Shown here: positions 1-11,552 of the stretch, in pieces
How the letters are laid out: each line of letters starts with the position of its first letter
Position numbering within the stretch: the first letter of the stretch is position 1
NCBI GenBank assembly: GCA_963678675.1
Contig: OY783193.1
Coordinates: 29,296,016 to 29,360,015, forward strand
Length of the DNA stretch: 64,000 nucleotides
Reading direction: 5' to 3'
Origin: Xiphydria camelus
Lineage: Eukaryota; Arthropoda; Insecta; Hymenoptera; Xiphydriidae
The notes under the pieces: generated by a model
What the model saw: only the letters and a program-made list of their open reading frames with translations
The model's database searches: none
Told to the model about the DNA's origin: nothing
Program-made: the position numbers and the translations under genes

Positions 1-122
1 ATAACACCTTCTCCGTATACGGCAGTTTTTTGACCTCGATGAAAAGCGAAGAAAAGCAAATGTCGAAACTGCTGATTTTTGCCCCCTGGATATTCCATTT
101 CTAAGCCAGAAAAGTAATGAAA

Positions 123-217
123 AATGTAATTATTCGAAATAACAATTATAACAGTTTTGTAGAGCAGAAAGAGCTCTTTCGAGTACATATAAACATATTG
201 CCAAACAACAAAAAATA
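123..217 (+). repeat. dispersed repeat, inverted copy at 32054-32138
   Basis: About 90 bases here recur almost exactly on the other strand at 32054-32138, including the block GAGCAGAAAGAGCTCTTTCG. Similarity stops at both ends. The rest of the parent element is not recognisable, so this is a fragment of an unknown interspersed repeat. Confidence 0.75.
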
Positions 218-248
218 TTGCGACAAACTTCAAGGATGGGTTCCTTGG

Positions 249-505
249 ATGAAAATAAGAAAAAACAAAACAAAACGTGTGGCCGCCACACGCGGAAGAA
301 GTGAAACTTCGATACCAGTTTCTCTGAATTTGATTCCGATGGTATTAATTTCAATCGGCTCTATACAAGTCTTCTACAATGCTTCTCTCTTCGTAGAGCC
401 AATTGAAACTAATACCACCGAAATCAAATTCAGAGAAACTGGTATCGAAGTTTTACTTCTTCCGCGTGTGGCGGCTACACGTTTTGTTTTTTTTCATCTT
501 GATTT
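249..505. mobile_element. hairpin (foldback) MITE
   Basis: A near-perfect inverted repeat: the arm at about 249-365 is the reverse complement of about 398-505, with a loop near 366-397. The arms carry GTGTGGCCGCCACACGCGG-type sequence next to an A/C-rich edge. There is no coding capacity; open frames across it are products of the palindrome. Confidence 0.75.
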
Positions 506-621
506 TATGTTGTTTTGAGAATTATATTGCAAGTCAAAACTACAGGTTATATTTTATTACTTGATTAAGGATTATAAAAAGGCTTTACCGCTTATTAATG
601 TCCTTTGGACACTACTACTTT

Positions 622-653
622 CTGTCTGTCTGTCCATCCGTCCGTCCGTCCAT
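622..653 (+). repeat. simple repeat (CTGT)n/(CCGT)n
   Basis: A short tetranucleotide tract of TCTG units passing into TCCG units. Confidence 0.8.
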
Positions 654-1161
654 TATCAAAATGTATTTCAATAGATATATCTCATAAACTCTAATGAACG
701 GATTTCAACCATTTAGTTTTTGTTTTGTAGAGCTCCATGAAGGAAATTAGGTTGGCTGGTCAAAACTGAAGCAGATGGCGCCATCGAGCCAAACACCCGC
801 GGGCAAATTAAAACGGTTATAATATTGTATATTATTAATGCTGCACTGTTGCAGATTTGACTGTATCTGATGTGACTGGTAAAAAATTATGAAAGTGAAA
901 CAGTTAAAGGAATTCAGCGGATCTCCAGCTGAGGCGGCAGGTCCTCTTCGCGCGGGAGAAGGACCTGTTTCCGTCGTCTGGTGGTGCCTCGTCGTGGGTC
1001 GGCCGCTATCGCTGGTGGGAAGCGGTTGCGGAGGCTCCACATCCACCGTTTTACATTAAATTTTTTATTTCAATTCACTTCACTACATACAGATTCATAA
1101 ATTAAGGTTATATTTTCGTTTTTGACTCCTGCAATGCCTACTATCTATATATATAAAAATG

Positions 1162-1163
1162 AA

Positions 1164-1218
<55 letters not shown>
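1162..1218 (+). repeat. (CTGT)n microsatellite at Helitron 5' end
   Basis: About 14 uninterrupted CTGT units directly after the Helitron start. Such tracts often sit at the 5' end of insect Helitrons. Confidence 0.9.
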
Positions 1219-1229
1219 ATGTCTCGTAT

Positions 1230-2100
1230 GCCTTCCTAAACCGTTCATCCGATTGCGATGAAATTTTAGGAAATGGTTGGACGCATGCCTGCGATGGTTT
1301 CTGAGTTAGTAAATCTTATACAGGGTGTTCAAAAAGTCCCGGTACGGCCGATTATCTCAGCGGGAAAACGTTTTAGAGAAAAATGTTTAATACAAAACTT
1401 TAAGGATTTTCCCTTGGCTACCCAGTGGTCGTATTGGATTTGACCTTGACCGTGACCTTTAAGGTAATATCAAATGCCTTCCTAAACCGTTCATCCGATT
1501 GCGATGAAACTTTGGGGAATGGTTGGACGCATGCCCGCGAAAGTTTCTTATTGTTAGTAAATCTTATAAAAGGTGTTCAAAAAGTACCGGTACTGATGAT
1601 TATTATGCCTTCCTAAACCGTTCATCCGATTGCGATGAAAAGTTGGGGAATGGTTGGACGCATGTCCGCGAAGGTTTCTGAGTTAGTAAATCTTATAAAA
1701 GGTGTTCAAAAAGTACTGGTACTGATGATTATTATGCCTTCCTAAACCGTTCATCCGATTGCGATGAAAAGTTGGGGAATGGTTGGATGCATACCCGCAA
1801 AGGTTTTTGAGTTAGTAAATCTTATACAGGGTGTTCAAAAAGTACCGGTACGGATGATTATTATGCCTTCCTAAACCGTTCATCCGATTGCGATGAAACT
1901 TTGGGGAATGGTTGGACGCATGCCCGCAAAGGTTTCTGAATTAGTAAATCTTATAAAAGGTGTTCAAAAAGTACCGGTACTGATGATTATTATGCCTTCC
2001 TAAACCGTTCATCCGATTGCGATGAAAAGTTGGGAAATGGTTGGACGCATGCCCGCGAAGGTTTCTGAGTTAGTAAATCTTATACAGGGTGTTCAAAAAG
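1230..2100 (+). repeat. tandem array of about 129 bp units inside the Helitron
   Basis: Units begin GCCTTCCTAAACCGTTCATC at 1230, 1476, 1607, 1736, 1865 and 1994; the last four are spaced 129 bp apart. Each unit carries a GGTTGGACGCATGCC block and a GTGTTCAAAAAGTACCGGTA block. Copies differ by scattered substitutions, so the array was amplified some time ago. Confidence 0.9.
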
Positions 2101-2486
2101 TCGAACTATACTTGACCTAAATTTGACCTCCGCTGACAATAAAAGTAACATGAAAAAAATGGTCAAGGACACATTTGAACGTGAAAAAAAATTAATTTGA
2201 CCTCGATATAACCATGAAGGTCATGGTCAAGGTTAAATCTAATATGACCATTGCGTAGCCCGGGAAAAATACTAAAAGTTTTGTATTAAAAATATATTTA
2301 AACAATGGTGGACGGACAAAATCAATCCACAATCTACCCGTGCGAAGCCGGGACGGGCTGCTAGTACTTTATAAAGTAAGCATTGACTCCTGCCATATTG
2401 ATATATTTCAAATCAGGCAGTAAATAAGGGTGTTTAGCTCGGTGGCGCCTAAGTTTACTTCCTCGACCACCAGCCAACCTAATGTG

Positions 2487-3300
2487 CGTTTGAATTTTTC
2501 AATTTTCATTGAAGTCGGTTCATCCGTTCTGAAGTTATCACAGAATGAAAAATGAAAAATTTCCCAAATTCGCAGTTTTTGATAAATGACTTAAGAACGG
2601 TTCATCTGATTTCGATCAAGTTGTGACGAAAAATTAATGGTACTTAGTCGAAAGTGTACCAATACTTTGGTCAAATTTCATGCAGTTGTTTTGAAGAATT
2701 TGCTCAAAAACGTCGAAATTTTCATGCAAATGTTGTACCCTCCCCCCCCCCCCCCCTTTCGTACGTTTTTATCGATCTTTACCAAATTTTGCAGTAACAC
2801 ATGGGGTGGCCGGTATTGCGATTGAACCCTATCGATTCAGCGGTTTTAAAGTTATCAACAAAAAAGTTAAATTTTACGTCCTGCTATAACTTTTGAGCAG
2901 ATCTGTGATTTAAATGTTTATTAGCTTGTTGAACGCAGCTCGAAACTACGATTCAAACGACTTATAGGTAAAAAATGTCGGTTTAGTTTCAATAAAATTG
3001 TTGCGAAAGAAGTTTTCTAATTTTACCATTTTTTATTGCGTGTTTCGATTTCATCGAAATTTAGCGAACTTGTAGAGAAAGGAAAATGAAACATTTTGAT
3101 ATAAAAATTGTCGAAATCGTACCAGCCGTTCAGTAGTTACGGATGATGGTTTTTTTTCGAATTTTGGATAATAATATCATTTTTTTAATTTTAGAGATTA
3201 AATCGTCCAAAGAACACGCGTTTAGGATAGAAAATCTATCTTAGAATTAATAATCTACGCAACCTATCAGGCAAGGCACGAAGAGCTTTCCTTTTTTTTT
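2487..3300. other. unassigned AT-rich repeat-like stretch
   Basis: No gene recognised. It holds a C-run at about 2740-2757 and a GAACGGTTCATC block echoing the Helitron units, so it is probably decayed mobile sequence. Confidence 0.4.
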
Positions 3301-3307
3301 CTCAGTG

Positions 3308-3765
3308 TAAGATATCATATGAAAGTCGAATTCGAAATAAATTAATAGATAATTCAGTTCTTGACATGAGAATAGACATATGGACATATTATTGAAACTC
3401 TCACATGGAACTCAATTCTCAATATCCATTCACTAAATTCTTATAAAAGTTCTCTGAATTTCCACGTTCGGAAGTTCCCTTTACAGGAATCATAGAAGTC
3501 TCTAGAATATCCATGGAAAACTTTTTATAATCTGGAATGCGAATCTCATTGTTGATAACATGTCATGTGAAAATCGAATTCGAAATCCATTGATACATAA
3601 TTCAGTTCTTGACATGAGAATAGGTGTATGGACATACTATCGAAACCCTCACATATGGAACTCAATTCTCAATATCCATTAATGGAATTCTTATGAAAAT
3701 CCTCTGAATTTCCACGTTCGGAAGTTCCTTTTTCAGAAGTCGTGGAAGTTTCTAGAATATCCACG
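3308..3765 (+). repeat. diverged tandem duplication (about 245 bp unit)
   Basis: Positions 3308-3515 and 3550-3765 align along their length, sharing AATTCAGTTCTTGACATGAG, CTCAATTCTCAATATCCATT and TTTCCACGTTCGGAAGTTCC. Copies differ by substitutions and small indels. No coding sense is seen. Confidence 0.8.
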
Positions 3766-3769
3766 AGAA

Positions 3770-4565
3770 ATTCTGTGCTATGCGGGGCACGATCTCCCGC
3801 GGTAATAGGAAAACCATAGAAGGCCGCGTCGAAAACGCCAACGCTCGATGGACTACGCGTCGTTCCGCGTCGATGGGGATAATTCGGAAAGTGCATTCCG
3901 GTCGTCCAACTTCTCGGTTGTTGCCCGCTAGCGTTACATCACGCCATGGGCGCATCCGCAGTATCAATCTAGTTTAATTGTCGCATACGCAAGCTTTCAA
4001 GCGGGTGGTGGACGCGCGACGACGACGCCGGCGTCGATTCGGAACGAGGATCCGCACGCTCATACTGCAGAGAAGAACCGAGCCAGTGTTGACAACACCG
4101 CGCCGTGGCATCGCAGGAAGATTTAATTCGATCACGACATAACGGAAAACTCAACAGGAAAACTGCAGCACTTACACTTGTTACGGAACGTGCAGTTTTG
4201 GACGAACTGCGGAAATGGAGAAAGAAGTGGAGGAAGAGCTTGTCGAAAGTGTACCACAGTGTACGAGCTGGTATAGACTCTTATTTATCCACTGAAATCC
4301 GCGGGACTCTCGCCAGCCAAAGTCGGGCTAACTGTGTTTATGCGGGCAAGAAGTTAGCTGAGCACTGACGGAAGTAGGCAGAAAGAGAAAAAGAAAGAAC
4401 TGTGGCGGATGTCGCAACAAAGATCATTGTACCTGGGCTACCACCACGAAGACGTCGAAATCGACGGTACCGGCCGGCGAGTAGAGATTTCAATGAGAAT
4501 CGGAGAAAACACGTGAGCCGGGTTCGTCTTTTGGGGAGGGAAATCACGCAAGATATCGTGGCAGT
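3770..4565. other. GC-richer stretch without a recognised gene
   Basis: Open frames exist on both strands (for example 3780-3977 + and 4402-4668 +), but they overlap each other, lack recognisable domains and lie beside a foldback. They look like low-stop composition rather than genes. I see nothing I can name. Confidence 0.3.
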
Positions 4566-4567
4566 GA

Positions 4568-4990
4568 CTATACCGTATATCCCAGGAGACTTCGAGCAAG
4601 TGCCGATACCTATGGCCGATAACTTGAAACTTGACTCCGGCAGTGTTTGCCGACGGTCGAGAATTTGATAGTTAGTGTTGGCTTGAGAAAAGTGCGCTGT
4701 GTGTGCTGCGTAAGAGCGAAAAGTGTCAAATGTCCGATTTCCCGATAGCTGTCAATTCGGGAGATCGAAGTATTGAATAATAGACGAAACACTTCAATCT
4801 CCCTAATTGACAGCTATCGGGAAATCAGACGTTTGAAACTTTTCGCTCTCACGTAGCACACACAGCGCACTCTTCTCAAGCCAACTCTAACTACCAAATT
4901 CTCGGCCGTCGGCAAACACTGCCGACGTCAAATTTCAAGTTATCGGCCATAGGTATCGACACTTGCTCGAATTCTCTTGGGACATACGGT
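4568..4990. mobile_element. foldback element, CCGTATGTCC-terminus family
   Basis: A large imperfect palindrome centred near 4775. The left edge TACCGTATATCCCA mirrors TGGGACATACGGTA at the right edge. Arms share GATAGCTGTCAATTCGGGAG, GTGCGCTGTGTGTGCTGCG and CGGCAGTGTTTGCCGACGG with their complements. The same blocks recur at 10763, 14410-14676, 35526-36110, 37960-38160, 42340-42470 and 49170-49290, defining a family. Non-coding. Confidence 0.8.
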
Positions 4991-5194
4991 ACGCCACTAA
5001 ACACGCGAGCTCCGACATCTATGCTCCACCTTTCGTCGTTTAACTAGAGCGAAATATCATTTCCTACTCCGAATAAAGATTTTTAACAGATGCGACGATA
5101 TTTCTAGCCGTCGCTATGCTGCTGTGTTAAGCGCAGAAGAAATAACTGACATTTTAAAAGGAGTGCAAAGATATGCTTTAAAATGATCAAGATA

Positions 5195-5710
5195 AAGTAT
5201 TTAACAGAACAGAAAGTTGTTATAAAATTCTAAATAAGAACTAGAGAGAGAGTATATTGTAAATTTTTTTCCCTCAAATTTAGGTATCATGACCATTCTA
5301 AAGCATATTTTTGTACCCGTTTTCAAATGTCGGTAAAATATTTAACAGAACAGAAAATTTTTATAAATGCTAAATAAGAACTAATACAGTATCAAAAATT
5401 TCAGGCTTTCGCGGCCATTGTCATTATAGTTATGAGTATTACTACTCTTGGCTTCCGGGTGGTAACCGCGAAAAAAATATTATTTTACCGACGTTTCGCA
5501 AACATTACAGTTAGCTCATCAGGGCTGATGACTTTCTGATACTGGCGAAATTTGCAAAACGTCGGCAAAATAATATTTTTTGACGGAGTTACCATCCAGA
5601 AGTCAAGAGTAGTCATACTCATAACTGTAAAGAACTAGTATTTGCATATAGTGAAATTTGTTTTCCTCAAATTTCGGTATCTTGACCATTCCAAAACATA
5701 TTTTTACCCT
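5195..5710. mobile_element. hairpin element bracketed by direct repeats
   Basis: The core at about 5420-5635 is a palindrome (GTTATGAGTA..TACTCATAAC, with AAAATATTATTTT-type inner blocks). It is bordered by related direct repeats built on CCTCAAATTT(A/C)GGTATC..TGACCATTC at about 5272 and 5665 and on TATTTAACAGAACAGAAA at about 5198 and 5338. No coding sequence. Confidence 0.6.
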
Positions 5711-7571
5711 CGTTTTGAGATGTTGGTTACCCCCTTTGCGATTAGTACGGCAGTACACCGAGGGAAAAGTAGGTGGTAAAATTGACCATAATCGCGAGGT
5801 TAAACTTTCCTGGTTACTAGTATCATATTTACTATATATTAGACAGACTATGAATGCAGTCGAAATAACTTTTGTTACGTGGTTATAGTAACAATCAAAA
5901 TGCAGTTTATGATAGCCAAGTATGATGGTTAAATTATCCAGAAAAGTAGATCGATAATAGAGGAAAGTCACCAACGTCGGGCCCCCATTTACTTTTTGGC
6001 ATCTAAAAATTTTAAGAATCAACATATGGAAGTTACAATACCTGTATTGCAAATTGTAAACGACACAAGTTTGAGACAAGACTTGTTTCTGAGAAATTTG
6101 GAAAAAACTTACGACATGCATTTTTTGGGTTCTGGAAAAAGGGCTCCTAAAATGGGCCCCCTACCTAAATACTCGGAAAAGATCAAGAAGTAAGCGGAAA
6201 TGAAACGTTGTTTTTTTAAATGTTTTTTTTATTTATCGACCTTACCTTCTGTAGTGTCTTTAGTAGTTTAAACCCCGGAAATGCTACTGTGTCGCCCCCT
6301 ATTAATGTACGCGTATCGCGATCGCCGCGCCGCTAGTTCGACGCATATCCGACGAGACATCGTCGACTCTCTGTCTCCTCTCGACCGCGAAGCTATCCAT
6401 ATGTATCACACCGGCTTTCTACTTTTCATGTTCGTTATTAACTTTCGTTATTAAATCCTGTTGTTCTAAAAATAGTGCGTGCATTTATTAACCAAGAACA
6501 TTACACCTTCTTTCCCGGAAAAGTGCGGATCCGAGGTATTAACGACCTATGTTGACCGAAATATGTCGCTTCGCCGTTGACGCGACTAATTATAGTCGGC
6601 GAGTTAATTACACTGGTCAACAAAATTACATTTTTTTTCTGTCACACGAACCAGACCAGGTGATTCTTATAGATTTATGTGTGCTAAAAACGAATCTGAC
6701 TAAAATTTGCGTATCACGTCAGGATTTTGAAATACTTGAGGTTAAATATACAAAAATGGGCGATTTTGGCCATATTCACGGGTCTATTACAATGAAACTA
6801 AAAAATTTTTCTTTATTGCACTTACAGCATTTGAAAGTGTCGTTTTTGAACTTTTCAATACATTACTTGATTGTTCCTAAACGCAAATTTCAGTACGACA
6901 AGTGTATCGTTTAGGTCCACCGCGCAGTCACCCAATACCTACCCTCGCATAAACATTCGAAATCACGCTTCCACGCCTTACAACGCAACACGCAGTCACC
7001 CAATACTCTCGAATAAACACTCGCATTCACATGCTTGACTCTTCGATCCGGTACACGTCTATTTTACTGGCGTCGTACTGTCACCCACAAAACATTTATT
7101 CCATGACAACTGCAATTCTACATATGTATATTAATACACGATATAATTTTAAATATAAACAAATTTTGAGGTCCCAACTGTACATATACATATATATTTT
7201 GGAGAAATAGAATAACATTTCACAAGAAAATTAAGTCCGTTTATATATTTAGGCGCGTGGTGCGGTAGACCTACATGATCGACTTGTCGTACTGAAATTT
7301 GGCTTCATAAAATCGTTTAGGAACAATCAAGTAATGTATTAAAAAGTTCGAAAACGACACTTTCAAATGCTATAAGTGCAATTAAGAACAATTTTTTAGT
7401 TTCATTGTAATAGGCCCGTGAATATGGCCAAAATCGCCCGTTTTCGTATATTTAACCTCAAGTATTTCAAAATCCTGACGTGATATGCAAATTTGAGAGT
7501 CAGATTCGTTTTTAGCGCACATAAATCTATAAGAATCACCTGGTCTAGTTCGTGTGATAAAATCACTGTTT

Positions 7572-7921
7572 ATTGGATTATGGAATTTTGGCAAGGAATT
7601 GATTAAAGATAAATTCAACGTTGAGTGGGAATTTTAGATATTTTATTTGGAGGCCTTCGCAGCTTCACTGCCAGAGAGGAACTAAGCCTCACAAAGCAGA
7701 CTCCTTGTCCCTTCTATTTCTTCTCGAGGGTTTCATACGTCACTTGTATATATTTTAAGTAAGATAGTGCACGCGTGGTTTCTTAGAGAGAGATAAACAT
7801 ATACATCCTCATCTCACCCTCTAAACTTATAACCACTGCTCTATAGCACATACAGAGTCTTTGTCTTATTCAAAATAGTTAAATTAAATTAACTCTTATT
7901 TTGTATATATATATATCAATA
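7572..7921 (-). repeat. copia 3' LTR
   Basis: 350 bp, about 99% identical to 22381-22729 (three substitutions, a 2 bp indel near TTTCATACG and a TA-repeat length change). On the - strand it is preceded by the purine-rich tract GAGTGGGAG just outside 7921, a good polypurine primer. Confidence 0.93.
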
Positions 7922-8116
7922 CTCCCACTCAAAATAAATTAATGTAATACTTAATTAATCATATTAATGTGGGGATAACTTATTACATATAGATAGGTCC
8001 AACATTTGTTGCCAGGGATTGGGGAAACCCCTAAAACCCAATCAGACCCGTGATAAGCACTTTTATAATTTGTACTTTCCTTATAAAATCATATAAAATA
8101 CATTTTGATTTAAGAT

Positions 8117-9571
8117 TCCATGAGGCCAAGCTGTTTCCGGATAATTGTGAACTGTACAGTTGCCAGTGCCTTAGTGAAAGTATCCACCAGTTGTTTACCT
8201 GTTGGAATATAAACAAGTTTTACTTGTTTTTGCTCAATCTTTTCTCGTGTGAAATGATATTTTATATCGATATATGTTTTGACCTTTTATGATCCGTTGG
8301 ATTATTTGCTATCGCGATGCATCCATTATTGTCTTCATAAATAATTATAGGATCTAACAGGTCAATTTTAATGCTGCCTAATAGAGATCTAAGCCAACAA
8401 GCTTCTTTGACACCTTCAAAAAGCGCCATGTACTCAGCTTCAGTTGAAGATGTTGCTACTGAGTTTTGTCTCTTTGTTTGCCAGCTTAACATATTTTTAT
8501 CAAATATTTTAAATAAGTAACCCGTGGTGCTTCGTCGATTCAATTCATCACCAGCCCAATCAGCGTTTACATAACCAGTTAATGGATTTTCACAATCACA
8601 TTTTTCGTACGTTAACTTTAATTTTAATGACCCTTTAACATATCTCAGAACTCTCTTTAGGTTTTGCCATAGCTCTTTATTATTTTTAACTTGAGATCTA
8701 CTTAATAAATTAAGAGCTAGACTCAAATCGGGACGAGTACACAACATTGCGTACATTAAACAACCGATTACGTTCTTACAAGGAGCGTCGTAATGTTCAT
8801 CTGAATTTAATTCTTTATAATTTAATTTCGTGGGCAATGGAGTGCTAACAGCTTTACAATCGCTCATATTGAATTTCTTGAGAACTGACTCTAAATAGAA
8901 AGTTTGATCTAAAATTATTTTGTTTACAGTTCTTTCAACACGTATACCCAAGAATGATTTTATTTCTTGCATATCTTTCATTGAAAATTTCGTCATCAAA
9001 TATTGTTTAAAATTCAAAAGAGTCATTTTATCAAAAGTTATAATCAAAAGATCATCAACATATAAAAGGACATAAATATTCTTAGTTATATTTCCCCTGT
9101 CCAAAATGTATAGACATCGATCTACTTTTGAATCAACGAATTCGTGTTGTTTAAGAACTTCGTCGAAACGCTGAAACCAGCATCGAGCAGCTTGTTTTAA
9201 TCCATACAAAGCTTTATTTAATTTACATACATAATTTGGAGGTGCGTTAACTCCCTCTGGAATTTTCATAAAAATCTCTTCTTCAAGAAAACCGTTGAGA
9301 AAAGCTGTTTTGACGTCCATTTGATGTATAATTAAATCATATCGATTTGTAATAGCAATCATTAATCGAAAAGAAATTATTCGAGCAACACAGGGGCAAA
9401 AGTTTCTTCGTAATCAGATAAATATTCTTGTGAAAAACCTCTTGCAACTAATCTTGCTTTAAATCTACAGAATTTCCCTGAAGCATCATTTTTAATTGTA
9501 AAGATCCATTTACTGTCAATAATATTTTTATTTGATGGGCAAGGTACTAAGGTCCATGTTTCATTTTGCAT
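8117..9571 (-). pseudogene. copia reverse transcriptase and RNase H
   Basis: RT begins with WIFTIKNDASGK..FKARLVARGF (9571-9377). A frameshift near 9370 is followed by IIHQMDVKTAFLNG, KALYGLKQAARCW, the catalytic YVDDLL (about 9075) and STPLPTKLNY. RNase H follows (YVNADWAGD, SSTEAEYMAL, EDNNGCIAIANNP..HKRSKHI). A one-base shift near 8262 moves the tail into another frame, where the YHFTREKIE..PTGKQLVD copia C-terminus can be read to about 8117. All catalytic residues seen are canonical. Confidence 0.9.
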
Positions 9572-10035
9572 AAGAGAATATAATTCCTTTTTTATTGCTT
9601 GCTCCCACTGAATTTTATCATCCCGAAATTTTATTTCATCAAATGATTTAGGGACATCATTTACTAGTGTACATGCATGAAGATAATGATCTTCTTTGTA
9701 TGAAATTTCTGGCTTGTTTTTAATTCGATCACTACGTCTTAGTTGTTTTTCGTCAATTTTATTACCCGCGAGAGAATTTTCTGTAAATACGTTTTGGGTC
9801 TTGTTTATGTCAACGTTCTGACTGTCTGAAGTATTTGTGTCAACGCTTGACGCTTTATTTATTTCGTCCCTTAATATTGAAACGATTTCCTTTTCATTTT
9901 TATTTCTTTCTAGAATTTTAGTTGAAATATTTGGGCTTTCTAAAGTCTTTTGTCTTTTGACTTCGAATTTTTCGCGTTCGATTTCTTTTGTGCTAATTGA
10001 AAGTCGAGAATTTTTATAATTAATCTCATCAAAAA

Positions 10036-10762
10036 TTACATCCCTCGCAATGAGAATTTTATTTGTTTCTGGGTTAACGTTCTATAGCCATTTTGTGAGT
10101 ATCCTACAAGTACACCTTTGAATGACTTTTTGTCAAACTTTAATTTTCTTGTTTTGTCATGTACATATACGGTACAACCAAATATTTTTAAATGGTTGAT
10201 CAATGGCTTTTTATTGTGCCAAAGATCGTAAGGTGTTTTGTCTTGAGGAATGGCTTTTGTGGAAATTAAGTTAATCAAATAAGAAGAGTTGCAGTTAAAA
10301 CTGCTTCCCCCCAGAATTCTTTATCTAAATCAGCACCATGTACCATACTTCGAGCTTTTTCTACTATTGTTCGATTCATTCGTTCAGCGACCGAATTTTG
10401 TTGAGGAGTGTATGGTACAGTGAAGTGATACTGAATTCCCTTTTTAGCACTGAAATCTTTAAATTCATTTGACGAGTACTCTCTACCGTTATCACAATGT
10501 AATGCACGACTTTGAGATTAAAATGTGCCTCGCTTTTTGCTACATAATCTTGAAAGCAGTTAAAAACTTCTGATTTTTGAGCAATTAAGTAAACAACGGT
10601 ATAATGAGTATTTTCGTCTATGAATGTCACGAAATAATTTTTGTCGTCAAAAGTTGCCGGGGTGATCGGCCCGCACACGTCAGTGTGAACAATGAATAGA
10701 GGCCTTGTAACATGAGATCGGTCCTTTTGTTTTGAAAAAGGTAACCGTGCCTGTTTACCGTA
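10036..10762 (-). pseudogene. copia integrase core, frameshifted
   Basis: Starts with GKQARLPFS, the end of the integrase zinc finger, then HTDVCGPITPATFDDKNYFV (first catalytic Asp, in HTD). A frameshift near 10510 separates this from the second catalytic segment. Below it the frame at 10278-10036 reads STKAIPQDKTPYDLWH..LKIFGC, the conserved integrase C-terminal part. The 9600-10036 stretch is the linker before RT and is too decayed to translate cleanly. Confidence 0.85.
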
Positions 10763-11552
10763 TACCGCATGTCCTATGGCCAACCGCGCAGGTGAGCGCT
10801 GCGACCTGAATTCTTGACTTCGGCAGTATTTATGGTACAATTAGAGTGGGCTTCAGACGAGTGCGCTGCATAAGAACGAAAAGTGTCGACTGCTCTTCTA
10901 ATAGCTGTCAATTCGGGAGGTCGAAGCGTTTCGTGTAACCTTAAAATCGTAAAGTTTTGAATTAGTAGTGAATAATTTGTAGAAAAGTGATGAGAAATAA
11001 TCATAAATAATCTTCCGAATTGTGACAACCATCGGGAAATCAGACGACGCTTTTCGCTCTTACGCTGCGTTCTTACGAAAAGTGTGAAACGTCTAATCTC
11101 CCGATGGCTATCAATTCGGGAGATCGAAGTCTAAGCTCGAAATCGTGGATCTTTGAATAAATGGTAAGTAATGTTCAGAAGTGAGAGTTAACAATCATTC
11201 GGGTTGTTTCGATGTCCAACCGAATTACACGCCTCATGTGCCTATTTGTTTCAGAAATTATTTTTTTTAACTCAGTGCCAAATACTCGGTTTTACGGGCG
11301 TCCTCAACGCTTGTGAAATCACGTTTTACGCACCAATTTGTAAAAGGTTGCGCAGTGCGTGAAATAACCTGCGCAGTGCGTAAAATAACCTCACAGTGCG
11401 TAAAATAAAAGTGGCACACTCGAGATGATATCACTGCGGTTATTACTTGAAGTTGGCAGTCAGTGTGTCCAACGCCACGCATTCGCAGCACAACTGTACA
11501 CAGCTGACGCTAGCCAGTGAAAGTGAGGTTATGAGAAGTAAAGTCTGTAACA

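Larger units (their letters stand above)
1144..2364 (+). mobile_element. non-autonomous Helitron
   Basis: The left end is TCTATATATATAAAAATG, followed by a long CTGT tract. The right end is a short GC-rich hairpin (CCCG..CGGG, about 2339-2357) followed by CTAG. The element sits between A (1143) and T (2365) with no target duplication. These are the 5'-TC, 3' hairpin-CTRR and A|T insertion hallmarks of Helitrons. No Rep/helicase coding sequence is inside, so it would move only with enzyme supplied in trans. The interior is a tandem array, listed separately. Confidence 0.85.
748..2486. repeat. inverted motif pair flanking the Helitron
   Basis: The block at 748-801 (ending GAGCCAAACACCC) reappears reverse-complemented at about 2429-2486, with AGGTTGGCTGG against CCAGCCAACCT at the outer edges. 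This suggests the Helitron at 1144-2364 landed inside an older, decayed element with terminal inverted blocks. A 99-codon frame at 747-1046 on the - strand has no recognisable domain and I do not call it a gene. Confidence 0.45.

Noticed and set aside
747..1046. 99-codon Pro/Arg-rich frame on the - strand
   Set aside because: No domain, no start context, and part of it is a repeated transposon block.
1230..2100. Regularly spaced repeats that might suggest a CRISPR array
   Set aside because: Units are 129 bp, contiguous and diverged, with no short repeat/unique spacer pattern, and lie inside a Helitron of a eukaryote.
3752..4154. Overlapping Arg/Ser-rich frames on both strands
   Set aside because: Mutually overlapping, domain-free, typical of GC-rich low-stop sequence.
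6289..6510. TGTGTCGCCCCC..AACATTACA stretch that resembles a solo LTR
   Set aside because: No second LTR, target duplication or primer site could be matched; resemblance is only to general LTR composition.
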